From Bacillota bacterium (lineage in GTDB: Bacteria > Bacillota > Bacilli > Paenibacillales > NBRC-103111), in the NCBI GenBank assembly GCA_023388055.1, contig JAEWGW010000015.1, positions 1-64,000 on the forward strand: a stretch of 64,000 nt of DNA. The letters run 5' to 3'. This document shows positions 43,360-50,895 of the stretch, piece by piece. The translations under genes were made by a program, and so were the position numbers. Below the pieces are notes generated by a model, which saw only the letters and a list, made by a program, of their open reading frames with translations, was not told the DNA's origin and did not search any database. Position 1 is the first letter of the stretch. Each line of letters opens with the position of its first letter.

Positions 43360-43389
43360 CAGCCGCCACCCGTGACGGGTTGGCGGCTG
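43360..43389 (-). other. Strong hairpin in the nifK-nifE gap, no T-run in sense direction
   Basis: Minus strand: CAGCCGCCAACCCG-TCA-CGGGTGGCGGCTG, a stem of about 13 bp, followed by ATGCCAAATTG. Without a U-tract it is more likely a processing or stabilising element between the nifHDK and nifENX parts of the message than a terminator. On the plus strand CCTCTTTTT follows, so antisense transcripts may end here. Confidence 0.6.
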
Positions 43390-43426
43390 GACCTCTTTTT
43401 CGGTTATGGAGTTTCCTTACATTCCT

Positions 43427-44965
43427 TTATCTTACAAAGTCGAAGCTATGAGGCTCGGCTTGGTCATCCAGCTGCTGCAGCAGAGTGTTCACCACAGTGG
43501 TCAGCACATGCAGGGCGCCTTGGTAACCCAGAATCGGGAAACGGTGCAGGTGATGGCGGTCGAAGATCGGGAAGCCGATACGGACCAGCGGAATACCGGC
43601 AGCCTTGCAGTTTTGCTTCAGATGCGTGCTGCCGATAGCGAAATCAACCGGATCCGTGAAGAGCAGGGAACGCAGATGCCAGAGGTCATGACCTACATAA
43701 ACCTTGGCGTCCAGGCCGTGCGGGGAAGCCTTCAGAAGCTCGTAAGCCTCCGCTTCGAAATCCTTGTCGCCGTTGGAGCAAAGAATATGCACCGGCTCAA
43801 GCCCTACCTCCAGACAGAAGGAGATGAGACCAAGAAGAATATCAGGATCGCCTACCAGCGCCACACGTTTGTTGTGGAGGTACGGATGGGAGTCGGTCAA
43901 GGCATCCACCACTTGGGCGCGCTCCTTGATCAGCTCCTGCGGCACCGGCTTGCCGGTAATGCGGGAGATTTCCTTCAGCAGCTTGTCAGTTGCGGTAATG
44001 CCAATGGGCGAATAAACCGCGGAGGTGGGCTGCTTCCAGGATTCCTCAATATAATCGCGGGTCTTCTTCGTCGAATACTTCTGCAGTGCCAGGGTGGCTT
44101 GGGCGCCGGGAGCCAGAGGAACATCTGCCAGCTTGGTGCCGCCGTAGTAGTACTTGTAGCTGCCGTCCGCAGGAGAGTTCAGGCTTTCACTGTGGTCACC
44201 CAGGAAGGTGTATTCCACACCGAACAGCTCCAGGATCCGTTTGATTTCCCCAAAATTCGCCGTGTAGGTATCAAAGCCGGAAATCAGATTGATTTTTTCG
44301 GTTTTGGGGGCGTCCGCCGGACGAAGATCACCGTGGCGCTCCGTCAGGTAGCTGATAATACCCTTGATCATATGGTCGTAGCCCCAGGTATGGGAGCCTA
44401 CGAAGCTGGGCGTATTACAGTACGCAACCGGGAAATCCTCGGAGATGACGCCTTCCTTGCGGGCATTGCCGATGAAGGCGTTCAGGTCGTCGCCGATAAC
44501 CTCAGCCATGCAAGTGGTATGAATGGCTACCATCTTGGGCTTGTAGAGAGTGGTGGCATTTTGCAGACCCTCGATCAGGTTCTTCATGCCGCCGAATACG
44601 GCGCCGTCCTCTGTCATGGAGGAGGAAACGGCCGGCACGGGCTCCTTGAAGTGACGGGCCAAATGGCTGCGGAAGTAAGCGATACAGCCTTGGGAGCCAT
44701 GGGAGAAGGGCAGCGTGCCCTCAAAGCCCAGCGCACCCAGCACTGCACCCAGCGGCTGGCAGGCCTTGGCCGGATTAATCACGGTTTCTTTACGGGAGAA
44801 GTTGATCTCCTGGTATTCCGGAGTCTTCAGGAACTCCTCTATTTCCTTGGCTTGCTCACGGGAGCAGGCTGCTTCGAACACTCTTTTCTTTTCGGCTGAT
44901 TCCACATAAGGGGCCGTTTCAAAAAGTGTATTATGGTCTCTATATTCGATCTCGTCCTTTGCCAT
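43427..44965 (-). CDS. nifK: Nitrogenase MoFe protein beta subunit
   Basis: 512 residues. P-cluster ligands in PAKACQPLGAV, SHGSQGCIAYF and TTCMAEVIGDD; the following segment HTPSFVGSH-like NTPSFVGSHTWGYD is typical. Forms the alpha2-beta2 MoFe protein with NifD. GGAGGGG before the ATG; 18 bp after nifD. Confidence 0.98.
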   Translation of the reverse strand: MAKDEIEYRDHNTLFETAPYVESAEKKRVFEAACSREQAKEIEEFLKTPEYQEINFSRKETVINPAKACQPLGAVLGALGFEGTLPFSHGSQGCIAYFRSHLARHFKEPVPAVSSSMTEDGAVFGGMKNLIEGLQNATTLYKPKMVAIHTTCMAEVIGDDLNAFIGNARKEGVISEDFPVAYCNTPSFVGSHTWGYDHMIKGIISYLTERHGDLRPADAPKTEKINLISGFDTYTANFGEIKRILELFGVEYTFLGDHSESLNSPADGSYKYYYGGTKLADVPLAPGAQATLALQKYSTKKTRDYIEESWKQPTSAVYSPIGITATDKLLKEISRITGKPVPQELIKERAQVVDALTDSHPYLHNKRVALVGDPDILLGLISFCLEVGLEPVHILCSNGDKDFEAEAYELLKASPHGLDAKVYVGHDLWHLRSLLFTDPVDFAIGSTHLKQNCKAAGIPLVRIGFPIFDRHHLHRFPILGYQGALHVLTTVVNTLLQQLDDQAEPHSFDFVR

Positions 44966-44983
44966 CGTTATCCCCTCCGTTTC

Positions 44984-46429
44984 CTAAAATGGTGATTTCA
45001 CAAGATTCCAGGCTGGGCTGTTGATAGCCATATCCATGTCACGGGCGAAAATCTTGAAGCCGTCGAAGCCATGGTACGGTCCGCTGTAATCCCATGAGTG
45101 CATTTGACGGAAAGGGATACCCATCTTGTGGTACACATACTTTTCCTTTACGCCGGCGCCGACCAGGTCGGTACCCAGCTTTTCGGCCAATGCTTCCATT
45201 TCGTATGCGGTGGGATCATCATAGATGATGGTGCCTTCCTGAACATCCTTGACCATCCGTTGGTAATCATCCTTGTGGCCAAACTCATAGCCGGTGCTGA
45301 TTACGTCCATACCCAGATCCTCGTAGGCGCCAATGGTATGGCCCGCACGGAGGCCGCCGACCATCAGCATCACCTTCTTGCCTTCCAGCTTCGGACGATA
45401 CTTCTCAATCACCTTGTCAGCTTCAGCTTTATACTTGGCGATAACACGCTCTGCATTTTCCTTGATGGTATCGTCGAAATGAGCGGCGATGGCACGCAGG
45501 CTCTCTGCGATTTTGGTAGGTCCGAAGAAGTTGTATTCCATCCAGGGGATGCCGAAGCGTTCTTCCATGGTGGTACAGATATAGTTCATGGAACGGTAGC
45601 AGTGCAGCACATTCAGCTTGGCCTTGTGGGAGATGGAGAGCTCGTTCATGGTGCCGTCGCCAGCCCATTGGCCGATGACGCGAAGGCCGATTTCCTCCAG
45701 CAGAATCCGGGAGGCCCAGGTATCGCCGCCGATGTTGTACTCGCCGATCATGTTGATATCGTAAGGAGTGGTATCCTCAAACTCGCCTTTGCCCAGCAGG
45801 TGGTCGCGTACCGCGTCGTTAGCGATATGGTGACCCAGGGATTGGCTGACGCCCCGGAAGCCTTCGCAGCGTACAGGGATAACCGGCATATCCAGCTCCT
45901 TGGCCATTTTCTTGCCAACAGCCTCAATATCGTCACCTATCAAACCTACAGGGCATTCGGATTGAACCGAGATGCCTTTTGCCAGCGGGAACACCTTGGT
46001 GATTTCCCGGCAGATGGTTTCCAGCTTCTTGTCGCCGCCGAATACGATATCCCGCTCCTGGAAATCACTGGTTACCTGGAGGACACCGAATACATCAACG
46101 CCTTGGGTGCCGTTGGCATAGTTCCGGCGGGTACCCCAGCTGTACTGGCCGCAGCCTACAGGGCCGTGGCTGATATGCACCATATCCTTGATCGGTCCCC
46201 ATACCACACCTTTGGAGCCGGCATAGGAGCAGCCGCGGGCGGTCATGACGCCGGGACGGGATTTCGTGTTGGATTTCAGTGCGCACTTGCCGGTTTCAAT
46301 GGTCGGCGCTTCTGCAACCTCGTAGTGTTTGGCGCGGTCCTTGGCCGTTTTTTCCGGAAATGCCTCGAGCACTTCCTGCACGATTCTCTTGCGCGTCTCC
46401 ACTGTCAATTTGTCCATAGCTGTACTCAT
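44984..46429 (-). CDS. nifD: Nitrogenase MoFe protein alpha subunit
   Basis: 481 residues. P-cluster Cys in TARGCSYAG, HGPVGCGQYSW and SECPVGLIGDD; FeMo-co Cys in LNVLHCYRSMNYI and His in MHSWDYSGPYHGF. These ligands and the length identify a molybdenum NifD, not VnfD, AnfD or a nitrogenase-like methylthio-alkane reductase. GGGGAGG precedes the ATG. Confidence 0.98.
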   Translation of the reverse strand: MSTAMDKLTVETRKRIVQEVLEAFPEKTAKDRAKHYEVAEAPTIETGKCALKSNTKSRPGVMTARGCSYAGSKGVVWGPIKDMVHISHGPVGCGQYSWGTRRNYANGTQGVDVFGVLQVTSDFQERDIVFGGDKKLETICREITKVFPLAKGISVQSECPVGLIGDDIEAVGKKMAKELDMPVIPVRCEGFRGVSQSLGHHIANDAVRDHLLGKGEFEDTTPYDINMIGEYNIGGDTWASRILLEEIGLRVIGQWAGDGTMNELSISHKAKLNVLHCYRSMNYICTTMEERFGIPWMEYNFFGPTKIAESLRAIAAHFDDTIKENAERVIAKYKAEADKVIEKYRPKLEGKKVMLMVGGLRAGHTIGAYEDLGMDVISTGYEFGHKDDYQRMVKDVQEGTIIYDDPTAYEMEALAEKLGTDLVGAGVKEKYVYHKMGIPFRQMHSWDYSGPYHGFDGFKIFARDMDMAINSPAWNLVKSPF

Positions 46430-46449
46430 CAGTACGCCTCCCCTCTCGT

Positions 46450-46502
46450 ATGCGGGAGTCCCCGGGGCGGGCTATCCTTCATCAGAATACCACCCCGGCT
46501 CC
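46450..46502 (-). other. Hairpin in the nifH-nifD gap
   Basis: Minus strand: GGGAGCCGGGG, a loop of about 28 nt, CCCCGGGGACTCCC. Imperfect stem of about 11 bp, no T-run. Such hairpins after nifH can stabilise nifH mRNA, which is needed in excess. Confidence 0.5.
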
Positions 46503-46511
46503 CATCGCTTT

Positions 46512-47399
46512 TTATAATCCTGCAGCTTCCTTCTCGGCCAGCTTCTTCAGTGCAGTCTCTTCGTCCTCCACGACACCAAAGTCGATGAGAAGCTGCTCCA
46601 GCTCATCCATTTCGATCGGGGTAGGGATAGTCATCATTTCGTTATACAGGATTTTTTCGGCCAGCTCCTTGTATTGAGCGGCTTGGCTGTGGTTCGGGTT
46701 GTATTGGGTAACAGTCATTCTTCTCAGCTCGGCATGCTGCACCACATTATCGCGGGGCACGAAGTGGATCATTTGTGTATTCAGACGGCGGGCCAGCTCC
46801 ATGATGAGCTCATCCTCACGGTCCGTTTGGCGGCTGTTACAAATCAGGCCGCCCAGGCGGACACCGCCGGTGCTTGCATACTTCAGGATACCGCGGGCAA
46901 TGTTGTTGGCCGCGTACATAGCCATCATTTCGCCGGAGCAGACGATGTAGATCTCTTGCGCCTTGTTCTCACGGATGGGCATTGCGAAACCGCCGCATAC
47001 CACGTCGCCCAATACGTCGTAGGATACGAAGTCCATATCCTCATAAGCGCCTTGCTCCTCCAGGAAGTTGATGGAGGTGATAATACCGCGGCCTGCACAG
47101 CCAACGCCCGGTTCCGGACCGCCGGATTCCACACACAGAATGTCGCCGAAGCCGGGAGCTACTACATCTTCCAATTCCAGGTCTTCCACAGTGCCGCGTT
47201 CAGCAGCCAGATGAAGCACGGTTTGTTGGGCTTTGGTATTCAGGATAAGACGGGTGGAGTCAGCCTTGGGGTCACAGCCGACGATCATGATTTTTTGGCC
47301 GAAGGTGGTGGCCAGTTGGGCCAATGTATTTTGGGATGTGGTGGACTTGCCGATACCGCCCTTACCGTAGAATGCGATTTGTCTCAGTTTCTTTGCCAT
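46512..47399 (-). CDS. nifH: Nitrogenase iron protein (dinitrogenase reductase)
   Basis: 295 residues. P-loop YGKGGIGKST; 4Fe-4S ligands in GVGCAGRGI (with the Arg that is ADP-ribosylated in some species) and GDVVCGGFAMP; switch II DVLGDVVCGG. Delivers electrons to NifDK with ATP hydrolysis and also acts in FeMo-co maturation. ATG at 47399 has GGAGGATG at normal distance; the ATG at 47408 is too close to it. Confidence 0.99.
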   Translation of the reverse strand: MAKKLRQIAFYGKGGIGKSTTSQNTLAQLATTFGQKIMIVGCDPKADSTRLILNTKAQQTVLHLAAERGTVEDLELEDVVAPGFGDILCVESGGPEPGVGCAGRGIITSINFLEEQGAYEDMDFVSYDVLGDVVCGGFAMPIRENKAQEIYIVCSGEMMAMYAANNIARGILKYASTGGVRLGGLICNSRQTDREDELIMELARRLNTQMIHFVPRDNVVQHAELRRMTVTQYNPNHSQAAQYKELAEKILYNEMMTIPTPIEMDELEQLLIDFGVVEDEETALKKLAEKEAAGL

Positions 47400-47469
47400 A
47401 ATGTTCATCCTCCATTTTTTGAATATTCTGATTTTTATAAATGAAATAAGGCCTGATTCAACTTAGGTT

Positions 47470-48822
47470 CTAGGACACAGTCATTGCACCGCCGCAGCTT
47501 CCGGCGAAATACTGGTGAAACTTGACACTTTCCAGTAGCAGCTCGTCGATTTCGCCCTTCCGGACCAAGGTAACAATCCCTTTGTCCTTCAGCTTCAGGC
47601 TTGGCGATTCCCCGATTCCCGAGCAGAGGAGAATTTCGCAATCGGCCAGCATGGTGGCCGTATCATCAAGAATGGTGCGTTTGCCATCAGGATCGCTGCA
47701 GTCCGCCGTGCCGTTGCAATAAGCCTGCACCTTGCGGACACCCAGGAGCTTGATGCTTTTGCCTGCCACCTCGTAGATCAGGAACTCCTTGGCATGGCCA
47801 AAGTGAACATTGACCTTGCCGCCGCCTCTGGTAGCCACCGCCACCCTCACGGATGGAGTGCCCGGCTTGTGAATCACCGCCGCCTTGGCTGAACGCCGAT
47901 CCTCCATCAGCTGATCCAATTCCTTCAGCTTATCCTCCCGCTGTTCCATGGTGTAGACCCGCTTCACGGAGGTACTGCACTTGCCCTTATCCGCTACGCT
48001 TGTATCCTCCCCCAGGAGGCCAACCGCATCTGCTCTGCACTGTCTGCAATGCCGCATGATAGGAAGCACTTCTGCGCATTTCTCCTGCACCTCCAGCACC
48101 TTAAGCGGGGAGGGCTCCTTCCTGCCATCTTTCTCATAAGGACTGCCCGGTGATATAATAAGGGGCATAATATTGTGGGTAAAGGCTCCCAGCTCCTTAA
48201 CCTTCTCCGAAACTGCCGGGAGATGGTCATCATTAACACCTGGGATGATTACGGAGTTGATCTTGCAGGCAACTCCCCGCTCCGCCATTGCCTTGATGCC
48301 TTCCAGTTGGCGATCGATGAGAAGCTTCGCTGCATCCAAGCCGCGGTAAATCTTCCCTTTGTCGGCCACCCAATCATAGATGTGCTGGCCCACCTCCGGG
48401 TCAACGGCATTGACGGTGACCGTCACATGGTTGATGCCTGCCGCAGCAATCTCATCGGCGAACTCCGCAAGCCTTAACCCATTGGTGCTGAGGCATAGGC
48501 TGAGTCCGGGAATCCGGCCGTTCAGCAATCCGAAGGTTGTGAATGTGGCATCGGGATTGGCCAGGGGATCCCCCGGTCCGGCGATACCGACGACCGTCAG
48601 CTGAGGCAGCGTCTGCAATGTTTCTTCCACGCTTGTGAAAGCTTGTTCGGGACTAAGCACCTTGCTGACTACACCAGGACGACTTTCGCTGACGCAATCG
48701 TACTTGCGGTTGCAGTACTTGCAACGGATGTTGCAGGCCGGCGCCACCGCTACGTGCATCCGGGCGAAATAATGATGTGCGTCTTCGTCATAACAAGGAT
48801 GACGAAAACTGATCGGTTCCAT
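47470..48822 (-). CDS. nifB: FeMo-co biosynthesis radical SAM protein NifB
   Basis: 450 residues. Radical SAM C-x3-C-x2-C in ACNIRCKYCNRKYDC, extra cluster cysteines (MRHCRQCRADAVG), and a C-terminal NifX-like domain (about 330-440, RVAVATRGGGKVNVHFGHAKEFLIYEV). Builds NifB-co, an 8Fe-9S-C cluster, from two 4Fe-4S units. First gene of the nif operon; AAGGAGGTGG before the ATG. Confidence 0.98.
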   Translation of the reverse strand: MEPISFRHPCYDEDAHHYFARMHVAVAPACNIRCKYCNRKYDCVSESRPGVVSKVLSPEQAFTSVEETLQTLPQLTVVGIAGPGDPLANPDATFTTFGLLNGRIPGLSLCLSTNGLRLAEFADEIAAAGINHVTVTVNAVDPEVGQHIYDWVADKGKIYRGLDAAKLLIDRQLEGIKAMAERGVACKINSVIIPGVNDDHLPAVSEKVKELGAFTHNIMPLIISPGSPYEKDGRKEPSPLKVLEVQEKCAEVLPIMRHCRQCRADAVGLLGEDTSVADKGKCSTSVKRVYTMEQREDKLKELDQLMEDRRSAKAAVIHKPGTPSVRVAVATRGGGKVNVHFGHAKEFLIYEVAGKSIKLLGVRKVQAYCNGTADCSDPDGKRTILDDTATMLADCEILLCSGIGESPSLKLKDKGIVTLVRKGEIDELLLESVKFHQYFAGSCGGAMTVS

Positions 48823-48841
48823 TCAACCACCTCCTTGTTAA

Positions 48842-48858
48842 TGTTAGTTTTTCTAACA
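48842..48858. promoter_or_regulatory. GlnR box II of the nif operon
   Basis: TGTTAGTTTTTCTAACA, exact TGTNA-N7-TNACA, between the promoter and nifB, centre about +27. Likely repression site under nitrogen excess. Confidence 0.88.
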
Positions 48859-48883
48859 TATGTGCTCTTGTTTGATTACTCAC

Positions 48884-48912
48884 ATCTTACTCCGGCTCAT
48901 CCAAAGGGTCAA
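48884..48912 (-). promoter_or_regulatory. Sigma-A promoter of the nif operon
   Basis: -35 TTGACC (48912-48907), 17-bp spacer, -10 TAAGAT (48889-48884), upstream of nifB and between two GlnR boxes. No sigma-54 -24/-12 element is visible, in line with sigma-70-type nif promoters of Paenibacillus. Confidence 0.78.
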
Positions 48913-48960
48913 CGATTTTCCGCCTGCAAAAGGGAGTTGTAAAAATTCAGACATAATCTA

Positions 48961-48977
48961 TGTTAGGTTATATAACA
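48961..48977. promoter_or_regulatory. GlnR box I of the nif operon
   Basis: TGTTAGGTTATATAACA, exact TGTNA-N7-TNACA, about 92 bp before the likely transcription start; candidate activation site. Confidence 0.88.
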
Positions 48978-49060
48978 CACATGTTCCATGAAGCGTTTTC
49001 CTAATTCCTAAATATTCGGATTCAGCCTCTTTTCCCTAGTGATAATGGCTCTCAACCAGG

Positions 49061-49074
49061 TGAAAACGCTTCAA
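49061..49074. promoter_or_regulatory. Possible CcpA (cre-like) box in the nifB upstream gap
   Basis: TGAAAACGCTTCAA fits the cre consensus TGWAARCGYTWNCW with one mismatch. An inverted related copy, TGAAGCGTTTTC, is at 48989-49000, just behind GlnR box I. A terminator-like hairpin GGCTTT-TTCCGG-AAAGCC with TTTT follows at 49132-49155 on the plus strand. Otherwise nothing is visible between 48978 and 49337. Confidence 0.3.
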
Positions 49075-49337
49075 AAAACGAACATTCCTTTGGGATTGTG
49101 AAAAATGGTACGAATGAAATGCAGCAGCTAGGGCTTTTTCCGGAAAGCCTTTTCATTCAAATCGGGTATAATCACCACCTGAGGCGGATGATTTGAGGAC
49201 ACTTGAGGTACAGTCCGGTTAATTCATGTCATGTAATATGACATTAAAATAGCCGCAGGCTGGATGTGCGGGAAGACAGGTTATTCTCTGAATGTATAAA
49301 GTCAGCCTGTTTATTCTACTGTAAGGGATGTGCGAAT

Positions 49338-49934
49338 ATGGAGAGAGTAGGCCGGGATTTTTTTCGGAGACATACGGTGGAGGTAGCCGTCAGCCTGATC
49401 GGCTGTATTCTGGCACGGAGGTTTGAGGATAGGATTGCAGCGGCGGTCATTACTGAAACAGAGGCCTACCGGGGAGCGGATGACCCTGCCAGCCACGCCC
49501 ACAGAGGTGTGACGCCCCGCAATCGGATCATGTTCGGAGAAGCGGGTATGCTGTATGTGTATTTCAGCTACGGAATGCATCACTGCATGAATGTGGTGAC
49601 CGAAACGGACGGACAGCCTGGTGCTGTGCTACTCCGTGCGGCCGTGCCGGTGCAGGGGCTGGAGCGCTTCCGCGCCAACCGCCCCAAAGCGCCGGAGAAA
49701 CAATGGATGAACGGCCCCGGCAAGCTGACGGCGGCCTTCGGCGTTGATCTGGGCTTTAACGGCTTGGACCTGGCCGAAGCCGGACAGGAGGATCTGATGA
49801 TCCTGCCCGGAGCCCCCCTGCCGTGGACCGCCACCCCTCGCATCGGCATCAGCAAAGGAACGGAGCTGCCCTGGAGATTTTTGGCGGCTCCCGGTGCAGC
49901 GGCAGCAATGGCCGGAGCCTGGATCTTTCAGTGA
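49338..49934 (+). CDS. 3-methyladenine DNA glycosylase (AAG/MPG family)
   Basis: 198 residues. Removes alkylated purines. Family motifs: VAVSLIGCILAR, ETEAYRGADDPASHAHRGVTPRNRIMFGEAGMLYVYFSYGMHHCMNVV (catalytic Glu in ETEAY, intercalating Tyr), GPGKLTAAFGVD, and PRIGISKGTELPWRF. Full length. ATG at 49338 has AAGGGATG. Its stop overlaps the KtrA-type stop tail to tail by 7 bp. Confidence 0.95.
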   Translation: MERVGRDFFRRHTVEVAVSLIGCILARRFEDRIAAAVITETEAYRGADDPASHAHRGVTPRNRIMFGEAGMLYVYFSYGMHHCMNVVTETDGQPGAVLLRAAVPVQGLERFRANRPKAPEKQWMNGPGKLTAAFGVDLGFNGLDLAEAGQEDLMILPGAPLPWTATPRIGISKGTELPWRFLAAPGAAAAMAGAWIFQ

Positions 49935-50587
49935 ATGGCCTGCTCGAAACGTTCGATCATCTGATTGGTGCCGATCAGGACCATCACGTCCTTTTCATAT
50001 ACCCGGTCCTCGGCGGAGGGCGACACAATCACCTCACCGGGTTTGTTGATGGCTACAATGGTGCAGCCGAATTTCTCCCGGGAGTTCAGCTCACGGAGGG
50101 TTTTGCCGGAGATCCGCGGAGGTACGGCCAGCTCGGCGATGGTGTAGTGGTTGGACAGCTCGATATAGTCCAGCAGGCTTGGGGAAGCCAGCAGATGCGC
50201 CACCCGCACCCCCATGTCCCGCTCGGGAAAAATCACCCGCTCCACGCCGATTTTCTCCAGCACCCGCCCGTGCAGATCGGACATGGCCTTGGCAACCACC
50301 TTCTTGACCCCCTGCTCCTTGCACAGGATAGCTGCCAGGATGCTGGCCTGGATATCCTCGCTGATGGCAATGACCACACAATCAAAGTTGCGGATCCCGA
50401 GAGACCGGAACACATCCTCATCGTTCCAGTCGGCCAACACCGTATGAGTCAGGACGCCGCTCATATCGTCCACATTGGCCTCCCGCTTGTCGATGCCCAG
50501 CACCTCGTAGCCCAGACTCATCAGCTCCTTGGCGAGACTGGAGCCGAAGCGGCCCAGACCGATGACGGCATATTGCATTTTCTTCAT
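49928..50587 (-). CDS. Potassium uptake regulatory subunit, KtrA/TrkA type
   Basis: 219 residues. RCK protein: N-terminal Rossmann nucleotide-binding domain (YAVIGLGRFGSSLAKELMSLGYEVLGIDK; GLGRFG loop) and C-terminal RCK_C domain (VPPRISGKTLRELNSREKFGCTIVAI). Cytosolic ring that gates a KtrB/KtrD K+ channel by ATP/ADP and c-di-AMP in relatives; no channel gene is adjacent. ATG at 50587 has AAGGAGC; the frame upstream was rejected. Confidence 0.9.
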   Translation of the reverse strand: MKKMQYAVIGLGRFGSSLAKELMSLGYEVLGIDKREANVDDMSGVLTHTVLADWNDEDVFRSLGIRNFDCVVIAISEDIQASILAAILCKEQGVKKVVAKAMSDLHGRVLEKIGVERVIFPERDMGVRVAHLLASPSLLDYIELSNHYTIAELAVPPRISGKTLRELNSREKFGCTIVAINKPGEVIVSPSAEDRVYEKDVMVLIGTNQMIERFEQAIH

Positions 50588-50645
50588 AACAAGCTCCTTG
50601 TCCGGTTGTCCCGCAGTTGGAAACTGGGGGTTTGCTGTGATATGG

Positions 50646-50836
50646 TTAGCGCTAACGGAACTCACACACCCTTAGAAGCGAAAACACGATGGTTTTAAAT
50701 TGTAACGGAACTAAACGACCGTTAGAAGCGTATTTTACCGCCAAGGAAGCATTAAGCGAACTCTAAGCGCTTGTGAGTTCCGTTAAAATCCGGTTGGCCC
50801 AATTTCGCTCCCTAAGGGCCTCTGAGTTCCGTTAAA
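50646..50836. repeat. TAACGGA-type repeat array between the KtrA-type gene and the CPBP gene
   Basis: Two forward units (CTAACGGAACTCACACACCC at 50649 and GTAACGGAACTAAACGACCG at 50701, both ending TTAGAAGCG) face two inverted units ending GTGAGTTCCGTTAAAA (about 50787) and CTGAGTTCCGTTAAA (about 50836). Spacing about 50 bp: the same two-plus-two plan as the array at 0.5 kb. Confidence 0.8.
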
Positions 50837-50895
50837 CCGCGGACGCCCTCTCCGGTCATCACCTAAGGAGCTAGTCTCTAAGAGGTGAATATGGG

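Noticed and set aside
43427..46429. Nitrogenase-like methylthio-alkane reductase (Mar) because of the nearby sulfur genes
   Set aside because: NifD and NifK carry the full FeMo-co and P-cluster ligands, and nifE, nifN, nifX, nifV and nifB are all present.
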